A DNA stretch of 64,000 nucleotides from Carex sylvatica. Taxonomy: Eukaryota; Streptophyta; Magnoliopsida; Poales; Cyperaceae. The notes below the pieces were generated by a model. The model saw nothing but the letters and a program-made list of their open reading frames with translations, had not been told where the DNA came from and searched no databases. The translations under genes were made by a program, and so were the position numbers. This document shows, piece after piece, positions 1 through 9,321 of this stretch. The stretch is taken from positions 62,001-126,000 of the forward strand of contig CAXKVR010000156.1 in NCBI GenBank assembly GCA_964058845.1, read 5' to 3'. Positions within the stretch are counted from its first letter, which is position 1; the number at the start of each line of letters is the position of its first letter.

Positions 1-1803
1 ATCTTCACGATCAAAAATATATTTTATTCTTTTGTGCTGGTCTGATATCACACAGAAAAATTTTCCTTCCCCAATCACCCGTCTTCTTAAAAACTGCATA
101 AAGAATCCCCAGTTCTCACCATTCTCTTTCTGAACAATTGCAAAGGCCAAAGGCAACAACTGGTTCTCAGCATCATATGCACATGCTATCAGTAACCTCC
201 CCTCATAACGGCCAGACATGAAGCATGCATCAATGCTGATAACGGGTCTGATGTATGGCACAGCTTGGATACAAGCACCAAAAGCCCATGTTATGCCATT
301 GAATTGTTGAGCTCCCTCTATTAGCACTCCCTCCTTATCAAAAAAAGGGCCATGCCACCGCTCATATACAGTTCCGACATTTGTACTTGCCATGGCCTGG
401 AGCAATGGTGCCAGATAGCCGTATGAATCCTTCCAACTACCAAATATTCTGCAAATGGCAAGTTCGCGACCTCTCCACAGCCTGTTATATTTTGGTGTTA
501 CATATTTGTATTTGTGTTTGACTGTTCTAGCCACCGCCTTGATGCTCATAGATGGGTCATCTTTAATGTCTTCCTCAATTGCATCGGCAATTAATGATGC
601 CGTCAGCTGTGAATTATCTGTCCTTGTAGATGCAGACTTGCATGTATGGGGTGGTTCACATTTCTTAATCATCCATGCTTCTCCTGAACCCACAGGGGTT
701 GCAAAAAGACAGAACTCGCACCGCGGGTGAGTTTTACATAGCACAACTAACCTTGTTCGGTCCCTTTTGTGTATTTTACATTTCCAGTTGCCGTGAACAT
801 GAGTCTCATAGATTTTCTTTATAAGTTCATCTATGTTGGTATAAAGTTGTCCAGGGACAAGTTCGTCATTGTATACAACACGAGGGCCAATATAAGTAAT
901 GTCTGCCTCTTCAAAAGCTGTGGTATCGTTGAATGTGGCGACATGATGCTTATTTCTCCGACCTCTAATCGGAAATTTATCTTCTCTGGATAAACCTGGT
1001 ACATTTGTATCGCCATCTGATAAGTCATCAGATTCCCAGATCCCTTCGTATTCATCTCCCATTTCCATTTCATTTTCTGGTATGGCATCAATAGCATCAA
1101 CATCAATATCAATATCAGTTTGATTAACGGGTACCGGTCCTGACTCTGGCATAGTTGGAAATCTAGGGATTATGGGTGTCTGTCTGGGTGGTGGTGGTAA
1201 TTCTTCAATATTTTCAGGAGAGTTGTGGTGGTACCCTTGGTTGGCATAAGGAGAGTAGTGGTGGTATCCCTGATTGTCATAAGGAGAGTTGTGGTGGTAT
1301 CCCGGGTTGTCATAAGGGGAGTTGTGGTGGTACCCCGGGTTGTCATAAGGGGAGTGGTGGTGGTACCCCTGGTTGTCATAATGAGAGTGGTGGTGGTACT
1401 CCTGGTTGTCATAACCCGAATTATCATAACCTGAAGGTCCATCCCCAGCCACACTAGAAGGTCTAGCCCCAGCACGGGGAACCCTCTTTGAATATATGTC
1501 AATTACCGAGATCCCACTAGACTCAAATTTAGTGTACACAACTCTCCATAAATTCGCATCTGTTATTGGAAACCTCATAAAGTAAGGTCTACACGCCCCA
1601 CCCCTTTGTGAGTTATCAATCCGTGTAGCCAATTCTATTTCATACCTGTTGGAGTTTACAGCAGTCTTTTCATATATTAGCTGCTTGAGTTCTTGAAATG
1701 TGGTATTTTCATTAACCTCGAAGCCAAATGCAACATCTTTCGTGTAATACACGCCATCTATACCCTTTTGTAGCTTGTCGCCCACATACAGTGCAACTAA
1801 CAT
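1..1803 (-). CDS. Mutator-like (MULE) transposase, N-terminal 601 codons, cut by window edge
   Basis: I read an uninterrupted minus-strand frame from the ATG at 1803 to base 1 with no stop. The first ~120 residues look like the N-terminal domain common in plant MULE proteins. Next comes a His/Tyr repeat (about residues 128-194), then an acidic, Ile/Asp-rich linker. A cysteine- and histidine-containing MuDR-type DNA-binding region follows, around VLCKTHPRCEFCLF and CEPPHTCKS. The start of the MULE catalytic domain has VISIDACFMSGRYEGRLL with the first catalytic Asp, and FFCVISDQHKRIKYIF near the edge with the probable second Asp. The third acidic residue and the zinc knuckle lie beyond the window. 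Transposases of this family cut and paste their own element in the nucleus. The long clean frame suggests a young, possibly functional copy. Family assignment is firm; activity is not shown. Confidence 0.9.
   Translation of the reverse strand, partial: MLVALYVGDKLQKGIDGVYYTKDVAFGFEVNENTTFQELKQLIYEKTAVNSNRYEIELATRIDNSQRGGACRPYFMRFPITDANLWRVVYTKFESSGISVIDIYSKRVPRAGARPSSVAGDGPSGYDNSGYDNQEYHHHSHYDNQGYHHHSPYDNPGYHHNSPYDNPGYHHNSPYDNQGYHHYSPYANQGYHHNSPENIEELPPPPRQTPIIPRFPTMPESGPVPVNQTDIDIDVDAIDAIPENEMEMGDEYEGIWESDDLSDGDTNVPGLSREDKFPIRGRRNKHHVATFNDTTAFEEADITYIGPRVVYNDELVPGQLYTNIDELIKKIYETHVHGNWKCKIHKRDRTRLVVLCKTHPRCEFCLFATPVGSGEAWMIKKCEPPHTCKSASTRTDNSQLTASLIADAIEEDIKDDPSMSIKAVARTVKHKYKYVTPKYNRLWRGRELAICRIFGSWKDSYGYLAPLLQAMASTNVGTVYERWHGPFFDKEGVLIEGAQQFNGITWAFGACIQAVPYIRPVISIDACFMSGRYEGRLLIACAYDAENQLLPLAFAIVQKENGENWGFFMQFLRRRVIGEGKFFCVISDQHKRIKYIFDRED
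1222..1420 (-). repeat. 33-bp in-frame tandem repeat inside the MULE transposase gene
   Basis: Six consecutive 33-bp units encode 11-residue repeats of the type YDNQGYHHHSP, with P/Q, H/N and Y variation between units. The unit is a multiple of three, so copy-number change keeps the transposase frame. The complementary strand also stays open, giving Gly/Val-rich shadow frames that I do not regard as genes. Confidence 0.9.
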
Positions 1804-1810
1804 CTTTTCC

Positions 1811-2250
1811 TTAACAAACTACATTTAAACAAAAATTTAATAAGTATTACAGTAATTGTACAATAATAAATGACAAATAAAAAAATAAAAACTTGTTGCT
1901 AGAGGTAAATGCAACACTTACAGTAATTGAACGATAATTCTACAGTAATTGTACAGCAAATTCTACAGCAATTGTACAGCAATCGTATAGTAAATACTAC
2001 AGTAATGGTACAGTAATCGTACAGTACATACTACAGTAATTGTACAGTAATCGAACAGTAAATACTACAGCAATTGTACAGTAAATACTACAGTACTTGT
2101 ACAGTAATCGTACAGTAATTGTATGGTATATACTACAGTAATTGTATAGTAATCATACAGTAAATACTACAGTAATTGTACAGTAATCATACAGTAAAAA
2201 CTACAGTAATTGTACAGTAATCGTACAGTAATCGTACATTAATTGACTAA
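1811..2250. repeat. AT-rich tandem minisatellite upstream of the MULE gene
   Basis: From about 1915 the sequence is built from 11-12 bp units of the form TACAGTAATTG / TACAGTAATCG / TACAGTAAATAC in irregular order up to about 2245. It lies directly 5' of the transposase start, between the gene and the element end. The two PMD elements further on have AT-rich tandem repeats in the same position. Confidence 0.88.
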
Positions 2251-2389
2251 TTACTAAATAATTAAATATAATTTAAATAATACCTGTCGCTTTTCGCCAA
2301 AAAAATCGCCCGCTTCTACTGCCGGGAGTGATGGTAATGGTTGGAGTGGGCAGGAGAGAGAAAAAACGGGGTTATAAAAGCATGCATAA

Positions 2390-2640
2390 TGAACCGCCCG
2401 TGGGGGGGGGGGGGGGCGCCCCACATAGCATTTGGACCGCCCGTGGGTGTGGCGCCCCACTGTGCTTGTGACCCGCCCTTGGGCAGGGCGCTTCATTAGG
2501 AATATGGGCCGCCCGTGGACCTGGCGGTCAGGGCATGAATAAAAAAAAATTAATTGCAGGGTTATTTTTAAAATTTTCTTTTTCAGAGGGGATATTAATA
2601 AAAATGGCCGGTTTCCACGTGAAATGTGAGAAAAATTTGG
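2390..2640. other. Probable terminal region of the MULE: GC-rich CCGCCC motif array
   Basis: Four spaced copies of a CCGCCCgtGGG-type motif, several followed by GGCGCCCC, occur at about 2394-2530, including a run of 14 G (2402-2415). The block is strikingly GC-rich in an AT-rich setting and lies upstream of the minus-strand transposase gene, where a terminal inverted repeat would be expected. The partner end lies outside the window, so the TIR status and the exact boundary (somewhere near 2530-2640) are inferred. Confidence 0.5.
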
Positions 2641-3092
2641 CGTTAGTTAATTTCTTTTTTGAAGTAAAATACTTCTATTTGTTACTAAAATATGATTAAT
2701 CACTAGTTAGACGAAATTTGAAGGATGAGAGTGAATATATTGTTAGACATTCTTAAAAAAAAAGAAAAGTAATATTTGAATAAGTGAAGTTTCCTACTGT
2801 CATCCGGCTTAAGTGGCGTTTTTTGATGTGATTGACGTGAGAAATATTTGTATGGTGAACTACCTTTTAAATAGAATTTTTTTGATAAATCATAATTAAA
2901 AAAATCATTTTCACTAATCCAGCATGATTGCTTTTTTTTTTTAAAAAACCACAAGAATCGGAGGAGCCCTCCGGTCCCATTTTTTTTTTTTTTTTTGGAC
3001 CGGGTGGCTCCTCCGGTCCCAAATTTTTTTTTTTTTTTTACAGTTTTTTTATATTTTTTTCCGTGCGGCGATTTGTGTAGCATCTCTATTTT

Positions 3093-3163
3093 TTATATAT
3101 GTATATATGTATATGTATATGTGTATGTATATATATGTATATATAATATAATATAATATATGC
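3093..3163. repeat. TATATG-type microsatellite
   Basis: An interrupted run of TATATG, TATG and TAATA units lies between the left arm of the outer inverted repeat and the nested hairpin. A complementary AT-rich run lies on the other side (about 3640-3740), continuing the symmetry of the outer element. Confidence 0.85.
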
Positions 3164-3164
3164 A

Positions 3165-3570
3165 GGGACCGGCTAATTTGCTGCTGGCAGCATTTCTGCC
3201 CGAGGTGCTGCCGGCCGTTTTTTTATTTTGTGATATCCAAACAACAAATCCAAACCGTTAGATGTTTAATCCATATTATAATCTACTTGGAGACCAAATT
3301 TACATTTTTTTGAATTTGTTTACTATTTATTAAGCTGGTTTGAAAACTGCTGATTTCAATGCTGCAGAAATTTACTGAAATCAGCAGTTTTCAAACCAGC
3401 TTAATAAATAGTAAAAAAATTCAAAAAAATATAAAATTTGATCTCCAAGTAGATTATAATATGAATTAAACATCTAACGGTTTGGATTTGTTGTTTGGAC
3501 ATCACAAAATAAAAAAACGGCCGACAGCACCTCGGGCAGAAATGCTGCCAGCAGCAAATTAGCCATTCCC
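3165..3570. mobile_element. Nested ~406-bp hairpin MITE
   Basis: Starting with GGGAcCGGCTAATTTGCTGC on the left and ending with its near-perfect complement on the right, the two ~195-bp arms pair almost throughout, with the loop near 3355-3375. The immediate flanks are AATATATGCA (3155-3164) and AATATATGTA (3571-3580), a 10-bp direct repeat with one mismatch. That would suit a Mutator-type MITE, but the flanks are themselves TA-rich, so the duplication is only suggestive. It sits inside the larger inverted repeat and so inserted later. Confidence 0.75.
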
Positions 3571-3966
3571 AATATATGTATATAAGTATGTAAGTATAAA
3601 TTATTTTCTTAATTATGATTTATAAAAAAAATTCAGAATTATATTATACATATATTACATTATATTATATATACATATATATACATATACATATGTTATA
3701 TTTTATTATATATACATATACATATATTACATATACATAAAAATAGAGATGCTACACAGATCGCCGCATGAAAAAAACTGTAAAAAAAAAAAAAAAAATT
3801 GGGACCGGAGGAGCCACCCGGTCCAAAAAAAAAAAAAAAAAAAAAAAAAAATGGGATCGGAGGGCTCCTCCGGTTCTTGTGGTTTTTGAAAAAAAAAAAG
3901 CAATCATGCTGGATTACTAAAATTAATTTTTTTAATTATGGTTTATCAAAAAAATTCTTTTAAATA

Positions 3967-5131
3967 AATTAAGTTGATTATAACTCTAGGTTGCAACAAG
4001 TGTACATGCAAACAATAAAATAGTTATTAAATTGCATCACAATGGTCAAGCCCAGCCACTAGTTCAAATTTTTAAAATTAATTATACAAACAGATTGATT
4101 GAGAAAGGACATCTGTTGACAATTGACATGATCAATTAAGCTCTCATGCCATGCAGCCATGCAGGTAGCTGCGTCTGCTACTTCAATTAATAATTATTAT
4201 ATTTAATTTTCGGCGATATACCGTACAGAAGCAAGACGACACAACTATGATATTATAAAGGAAAGCATGCACAGTAAATTAATTCATAATTCCACGTAAA
4301 ATGAATTATTCTCTATATGCATAATCCCCAATCAAAATCCTCCAAGTGATGAAGATCGTTTTTCCTTAATTATCTACTTTAATACATGTTCTTAATCAGC
4401 CATTCAGCATTTGTTATTCCAAGTACCAATGTACTAATTAACAAAAATTTAAAAGGATGCAGCAAAGGATAGAAAAATGTCATATGCACCGAGCTCGTAG
4501 TAACGAGTAGCAAAGTTAGATTATCAAATTATAGAAATCAAATATATATTAAAAATTAATTATATACAATTATTCTACAGAGAATGAGAATCGATTTTAC
4601 TGTACAAAAATATTTTATTCTATATTATATAGAAAACCATATATAAATACATATTTCTTTTTAAAAAATAGAGGTTAATTGAATGATGAAAAATATGTAG
4701 GAATTCACATCCTCAAAATTTGAGTTAATTTTTGAAAAATTTAAACCGTTTTATTTCTTAGAGTACTGATCACAAAGCAATCAAATTTCAATTAATATTG
4801 TATGTGCATTACAGATAGATCCGAATTAAATATGATCTGATTTTGAGATAAACTGAAAATTTTAGTTATCTCAGAGGAAATCATATATGAGGTATGTAAT
4901 ATTTTTTTCACACCAAATATGGACGGTTTAATAAAAGAAATATGTCCAGGTATTTCTGATAAATAATAGTATCTAGTGGTGAAAAATTAGGAGGATCCAG
5001 CGTGAAAGATGCATGGTAATAAGAGACGCAACATTTAGCATAAAAAAAGTTCCTAAAATACGGTACATGTTTTCTTTTGAATTCTCAAAATTGAAATGAA
5101 ATTCTCTTCTCCAATAATTGGTGGATTTGTA
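3967..5131. other. AT-rich intergenic DNA
   Basis: I see no gene, RNA or clear repeat here. The stretch is AT-rich with short homopolymer runs and only very short frames. Confidence 0.6.
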
Positions 5132-5599
5132 GTTTGTAACCTTTTGAGCCAAAATTTTTATAAATACCCAAAAAAAATATTAAATTATGAAATCTATCCA
5201 CTTTTTGAATGAATTTCAATTTATGTCCATTCCGCTCACCCAATAACTAGATTTTGGACAAATTTTCGGTTACTGGGTACCTGGATGCATGCAAACTGTT
5301 GGGTTATTGAGTAACCGAAAAGAAGAGGATTGTCCGGTTATTGGGTAACCGGTTTCATGGTTCGGTTATTGAGTAACTAGAAAGACCTTTTTTTTTAGAA
5401 ACCTTTCGAAATTGGCTCTGTTGGTATGTGAGGTGAGGTAAGTAGGTAGAAAGTGAGAGGGCAAAAGTAGAAAGGGAGAGGGCGAGCGCGAGAGGAAGAA
5501 AGAGTGATAGAGAGAGGGAGAAAGAAAGAAAAGGAAGAGAAGAGAGGCATCGACAGCATCAGGTTTTTTATTATTATTATTTAATCTTCATTTTTTTAT

Positions 5600-6075
5600 T
5601 TGTAGAATATCGGAATAGTTTTGATTTGAATTATTTGAAATATTGTTTAGATTGAGATTATTAGTTCAATAATTTAGAATAGTTTAGATTATTTTTCGAA
5701 TAATTTAGAAAATTTCAAAACAGTTTAGATTATTGTCAAAATAATTTTGATAATTTCGAAATAGTTTAGATTAGTTTAGAAAGTTCCAAAAGGGTTTAGA
5801 AAATTATAAAATAGTATAGAATAATTTAGAAAATTTCAAAATGGTGTCCGAATAATTTAGAAAGTTCAAAAATAGTGTAGAATAATTTAGACAATACCAA
5901 ATTGGTGCACGAATAATTTAGAAATTTTCAAAATTGTGTAAAATAGTTTAGAAAATTGTAAATTGATTCCGAAACGGTTTAGAATAATTTAGGTAGTTTA
6001 AAATAGTTTAGAAAAAAAATTAATTTTTTTTAACAGTTTAAATTAGTTTAAAATTTTCAAAAATAATGAATTAAT
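5600..6075. repeat. AT-rich degenerate tandem repeat in the PMD element
   Basis: Repeated variants of AATAGTTTAGAATAATTTAGAAAATTTCAAA, broken here into overlapping blocks such as AATAGTTTAGA and ATAATTTAGAAA, run for nearly 500 bp upstream of the PMD exons. Units are irregular (about 20-30 bp). The position between terminus and gene matches the other MULE/PMD elements in the window. Confidence 0.8.
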
Positions 6076-6125
6076 TTTGTAGTATGACAGGCGAATCAAT
6101 GATCAAGTAGAGAGGGAGCGTAATA

Positions 6126-6834
6126 CTTTTAGTGATCTGTTGTAGTTACCTTAGAGCCATCATAGGGTGTCTCTGACTTCTGAGGAGGTAAACATTTACT
6201 TATTTTCTCTTTTCGTGACTTGTTCATAAATCTCATCATGTTTTAATTTCTAATTTTAATTTTCGGTAATGTAGGATAAGAAGGTTATAAACGTGAAGCA
6301 CTACCGTTGCCAAACCGAGTACCACAGTGCATACGCTTCATTTTTGATTCGATTGAATTTATACCAGATCACATGCATGCCTCACAAAATGATCGATGCG
6401 GCGCTAATACACGGACTTGTGGAGCGGTGGCGTCCTAAGATGCACACCTTTCATCTTCCATTTGGAGATATGATAGGTATTAACTACTAAATTACTTCAA
6501 ATAAATTTGTTATTTGTAATAATTTACTGACAATTCTAATAAAGAAATTTATATTTTTGTGTTTAATAAATTACAGTTACATTGGAGGACGTGAGCTGTT
6601 TGTGGGGTTTGCCCATTACGGGGGTCCCAGTGACAGGGAGTACAGATGGGACGAACACAAAAGGCCGGCTCTTCGAATTGTTAGGGATCAAAGAGCATGA
6701 GCAAAGTGAACTTATGAAAAAATGGGGGTATGAAGGAAACGAAAAATGCATGGAGTTGACTTTCCTGAAATCCAAGTTTCGTAATCAATTTAAGAAGTTG
6801 CCGGCCAAGCGCGATGATCAAACGCTGAAGTGGT
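6126..6834 (+). pseudogene. Plant mobile domain (PMD) gene, broken, three exon remnants
   Basis: Exon remnants are about 6126-6189 (two in-frame stops, ending SHHRVSLTSEE before GTAAAC), 6275-6475 (contains HGLVERWRPKMHTFHLPFGD, before GTATTA) and 6575-6834 (contains VTLEDVSCLWGLPITGVPV and FLKSKFRNQFKKL). These are hallmarks of the plant mobile domain, known from MAIN/MAIL proteins and from many plant transposons. Downstream PMD exons are missing, so the copy is truncated. The biochemical role of transposon PMD proteins is not established. The match in order and spacing to the second PMD copy at 15.96 kb supports the splice model. Confidence 0.75.
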
Positions 6835-7476
6835 AAGCATTATATATATATTTTTGTAGAAATGATTCAAACTATATTTTTGTGCAGTTAAAATAGTTCA
6901 TTCACGGATTATGGATCTTGACCAAAATATTAGAACAGACTCACAATTTTACTAATTTCTCAATATTCAAACTATGATTTATACTTATTATTTGAGTCAA
7001 CATAATTTCATAAATTAAATAATTTACAAATTAATTATAATTTTTTTTTTACTTTTTTCTCTTCCTTTCTCTGTTTGAGGCTTTCCTTTCTCTCCGCCTG
7101 AGTGTGATTTCCTTTCTCTTCGTCTGAGTGTAATATGAGATGTGTTTCGAATTTATAGACAGATTAAAAAACCAGTTATCAAACCACTGGATATCTTTCC
7201 GCTAACTCAATAACCGTAAATATTGGACATGTCCAGTCACCCAATAACCGGTCCAAAACCGGTTATTCAATCATCGGAAATTTTCCTTCTTTCCGGTTAC
7301 TGAGTAACCGGACCTTTTCTCCATGTCCGGGTATTGACTCCTCAGAAATTTGATCCAAATTTAGTTATTGGGTAACCATAATGGGTATAAATCGAAATAC
7401 ATTTCAAAAGTGAGTAGATTTTGTAATTTTATTATTTTTTGGGTATTTATAAAAATTTCGGCTTAGAGTTATAAAC

Positions 7477-9125
7477 GGTAACGGATTGATATTGATGCCA
7501 CAAGAAATCAATGCCTGCATGTACTCCAATCTAGTAGTCAGATCCGTTTTTCCTATCACTCGCAAAATATTTATTTCTTTCAGATTGAAATTGATAGAAG
7601 AAAGAAACATGAATTATTCTAAAAGATAAAAGATGCGTGGTAAATGGGTTTTTGATATAAATACTTGGAAGTACGAATAGACAAACTGATTGGTAAAAAG
7701 TGTGAATAAAGCTACTTTGAGTCCGAAAAAGAAGGCCGTGATCTTAAAAAAAATCCAGCACGTTGATCTTTTACAATAATTTAAACAACTAATGTTAGTA
7801 CTCTATAAATTAAACGATACCTTTTGTTTCGGATTCGTCAAACTTTTTAAATTTTCTGAAAAAATAATATGGTACCAGACAAATTTTCTGAAAAATCAAT
7901 GACATGAACTTTGGGAGAGGTACAATGAACCTTTTTCATATGTTTCCATATTTAAAAAATCTAACAACAATAGTTTGATAAAAAAAAATGCGAAATATTA
8001 AATGCAGCAGGGGTATTAAATATGGAAATAAATCCAAAGCGAGGTACAGTTGCAGACGGCGTTATTTATTCGGATTTCGTACTGACAAATAGCAAGAAGG
8101 GTTTCAGAATAATACAAATGCATAGCAGTCCCCACGCGTTTTCTCATCAAACATACAAATAACAAATTTCCTTTGTCCTTTTTAAAAATAAATATTGATT
8201 AATCCGCGTTATTAAACTTTAAGCTAACACATGTTATTATGAGTTTCATGCATTGAATCTTTCGACTCCACACCCGCTATCATAAAAATTACAATAATGG
8301 AAGTTAAAAAAAAAATTAAGGCAGAATTAATTAATTAATTAATTAGTATAAAAAAGCTAATGGTTCCTTAATCGCCCCCCTCAAGGATACAAAAATACAA
8401 ATTGGTGTAAGATATCTTCATACCTCTAGTACAAATTGGTGTATATATGGAGAGAATTCAAGTATAGTAATAAATTTCACAAGAATTTGCAAAGTATCCG
8501 TCTTCATATCTTTTCTAACGAATATACCGATTGAATAGATTTCCAAAATATTTTCTGAGTTATTTACGAATGACACTTTCAAGGAAAAATCATCGATTAC
8601 TTGTTACTACTTAAATAAAGATTTATTATGTAAAATGGTACACTAGAATAATGCAAATTGCAAACGTTGCAGAAGGTTTTAAATCAAATTAGAAAAAAAT
8701 CTCAAAGCTATTTGATTTGATCAATTCACAAAATAATTAGTTAATTTCACATCTACTAGCACATAATGGCAACAATAAATACGGATTTATAATTCTTAGC
8801 ACAGGAGAAAGAAAAGACGACGCTCATATTTTATAGACTCGCTACATAAACCACCTCATAGAAAACATGACAAACATGCAATAGCTATGGCATTATAACA
8901 ACAGCAAAAAACAGTGTTCACACTTTAAAAACATAGGCGTATTTGGTTGTGGTTTGGCATGGCATGATAGCGGGCAGTGGAAACTAGAAACAGTATAATG
9001 CTACGAGCCAAATAATAATTGTTTCCTTTGAAGTTTGAAATACCATTTTTTGTTTTTTTAATGTTTTCCTTCCACGAGAATTCAAGAAAATGTTTGTTTA
9101 TAATTTGACTCATTTATATTTTATC
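7477..9125. other. AT-rich intergenic DNA upstream of the kinase gene
   Basis: No supported gene. It contains AT-rich simple stretches such as AATTAATTAATTAATTAATT near 8325-8345. The last few hundred bases precede the kinase leader and presumably include its promoter; no individual element could be assigned safely. Confidence 0.55.
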
Positions 9126-9321
9126 GCTCCTCTCTCCCCTCTCTTTTAGAGGGAGAAAGAAAGAGAGAGAGGCCAGAAACTTCTTCTTCTATTTCTCCAC
9201 TGTCTCTCGCTCAATCTTTCGCTTTTACCTCGCGACGCCAGCTGAATACTGTTGATAGTGAAGTGATAGAGATAAATAAGAGAGAGCGAACAAGAGAGGA
9301 GAAAGAGAAAGCGAGAGCGCA
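9126..9321 (+). promoter_or_regulatory. CT/GA-rich 5' leader of the kinase gene
   Basis: A pyrimidine-rich stretch (CTCCTCTCTCCCCTCTC) is followed by purine-rich GAGAGAAAG and GAGAGAGCGAAC blocks and then the ATG at 9322. Such CT/GA tracts are common in plant 5' UTRs. A TTTATATTTT box just upstream (about 9113-9122) could serve as a TATA element. The transcription start is not visible from sequence. Confidence 0.45.

Larger units (their letters stand above)
2866..3966. mobile_element. Foldback/MITE-like element with ~270-bp inverted arms
   Basis: The left arm (about 2866-3140) and right arm (about 3700-3966) are near-perfect reverse complements. Both contain the TTTTTTTGATAAAtCATAATT end, the AATCCAGCATGATTGC block, two GGAGGAGC(C)-CCGGTCC blocks separated by long T or A runs, and the TAGAGATGCTACAC block. 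Between the arms are TATATG microsatellites and a second, nested hairpin. I see no protein coding capacity; the 126-aa Lys-rich minus frame at 2703-3083 is a product of the T runs. No target duplication could be fixed. Confidence 0.75.
5132..7476 (+). mobile_element. PMD-bearing element with long terminal inverted repeats, MULE-like
   Basis: The left end (5132 to about 5300) and the reverse complement of the right end (7476 to about 7310) match for roughly 150 bp. Both start GTTTrTAAC and share ATTTTTATAAATACCCAAAA, a block near ATTTCrATTTATrcCCAT, and CACCCAATAACTA- or TACCCAATAACTA-type blocks. Inside the ends are repeated GGTTATTGGGTAACCGG palindromic motifs, about four per side. The interior holds an AT-rich tandem region and plant-mobile-domain exons. 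Long TIRs with subterminal motif arrays suit a Mutator-like element, but no 9-bp target duplication is evident, so the superfamily is inferred. Confidence 0.72.

Noticed and set aside
1170..1502. Thr/Met-rich and Gly/Val-rich ORFs over the 33-bp repeat
   Set aside because: Alternative frames of the repeat inside the transposase gene.
2703..3083. 126-aa Lys-rich ORF
   Set aside because: Produced by homopolymer T runs in the arm of an inverted repeat.
7477..7491. Target-site duplication for the 5.1-7.5 kb element (GGATTTGTA vs GGATTGATA)
   Set aside because: Only 7 of 9 bases agree, and the right-hand copy does not abut the inverted repeat; not reported as a duplication.
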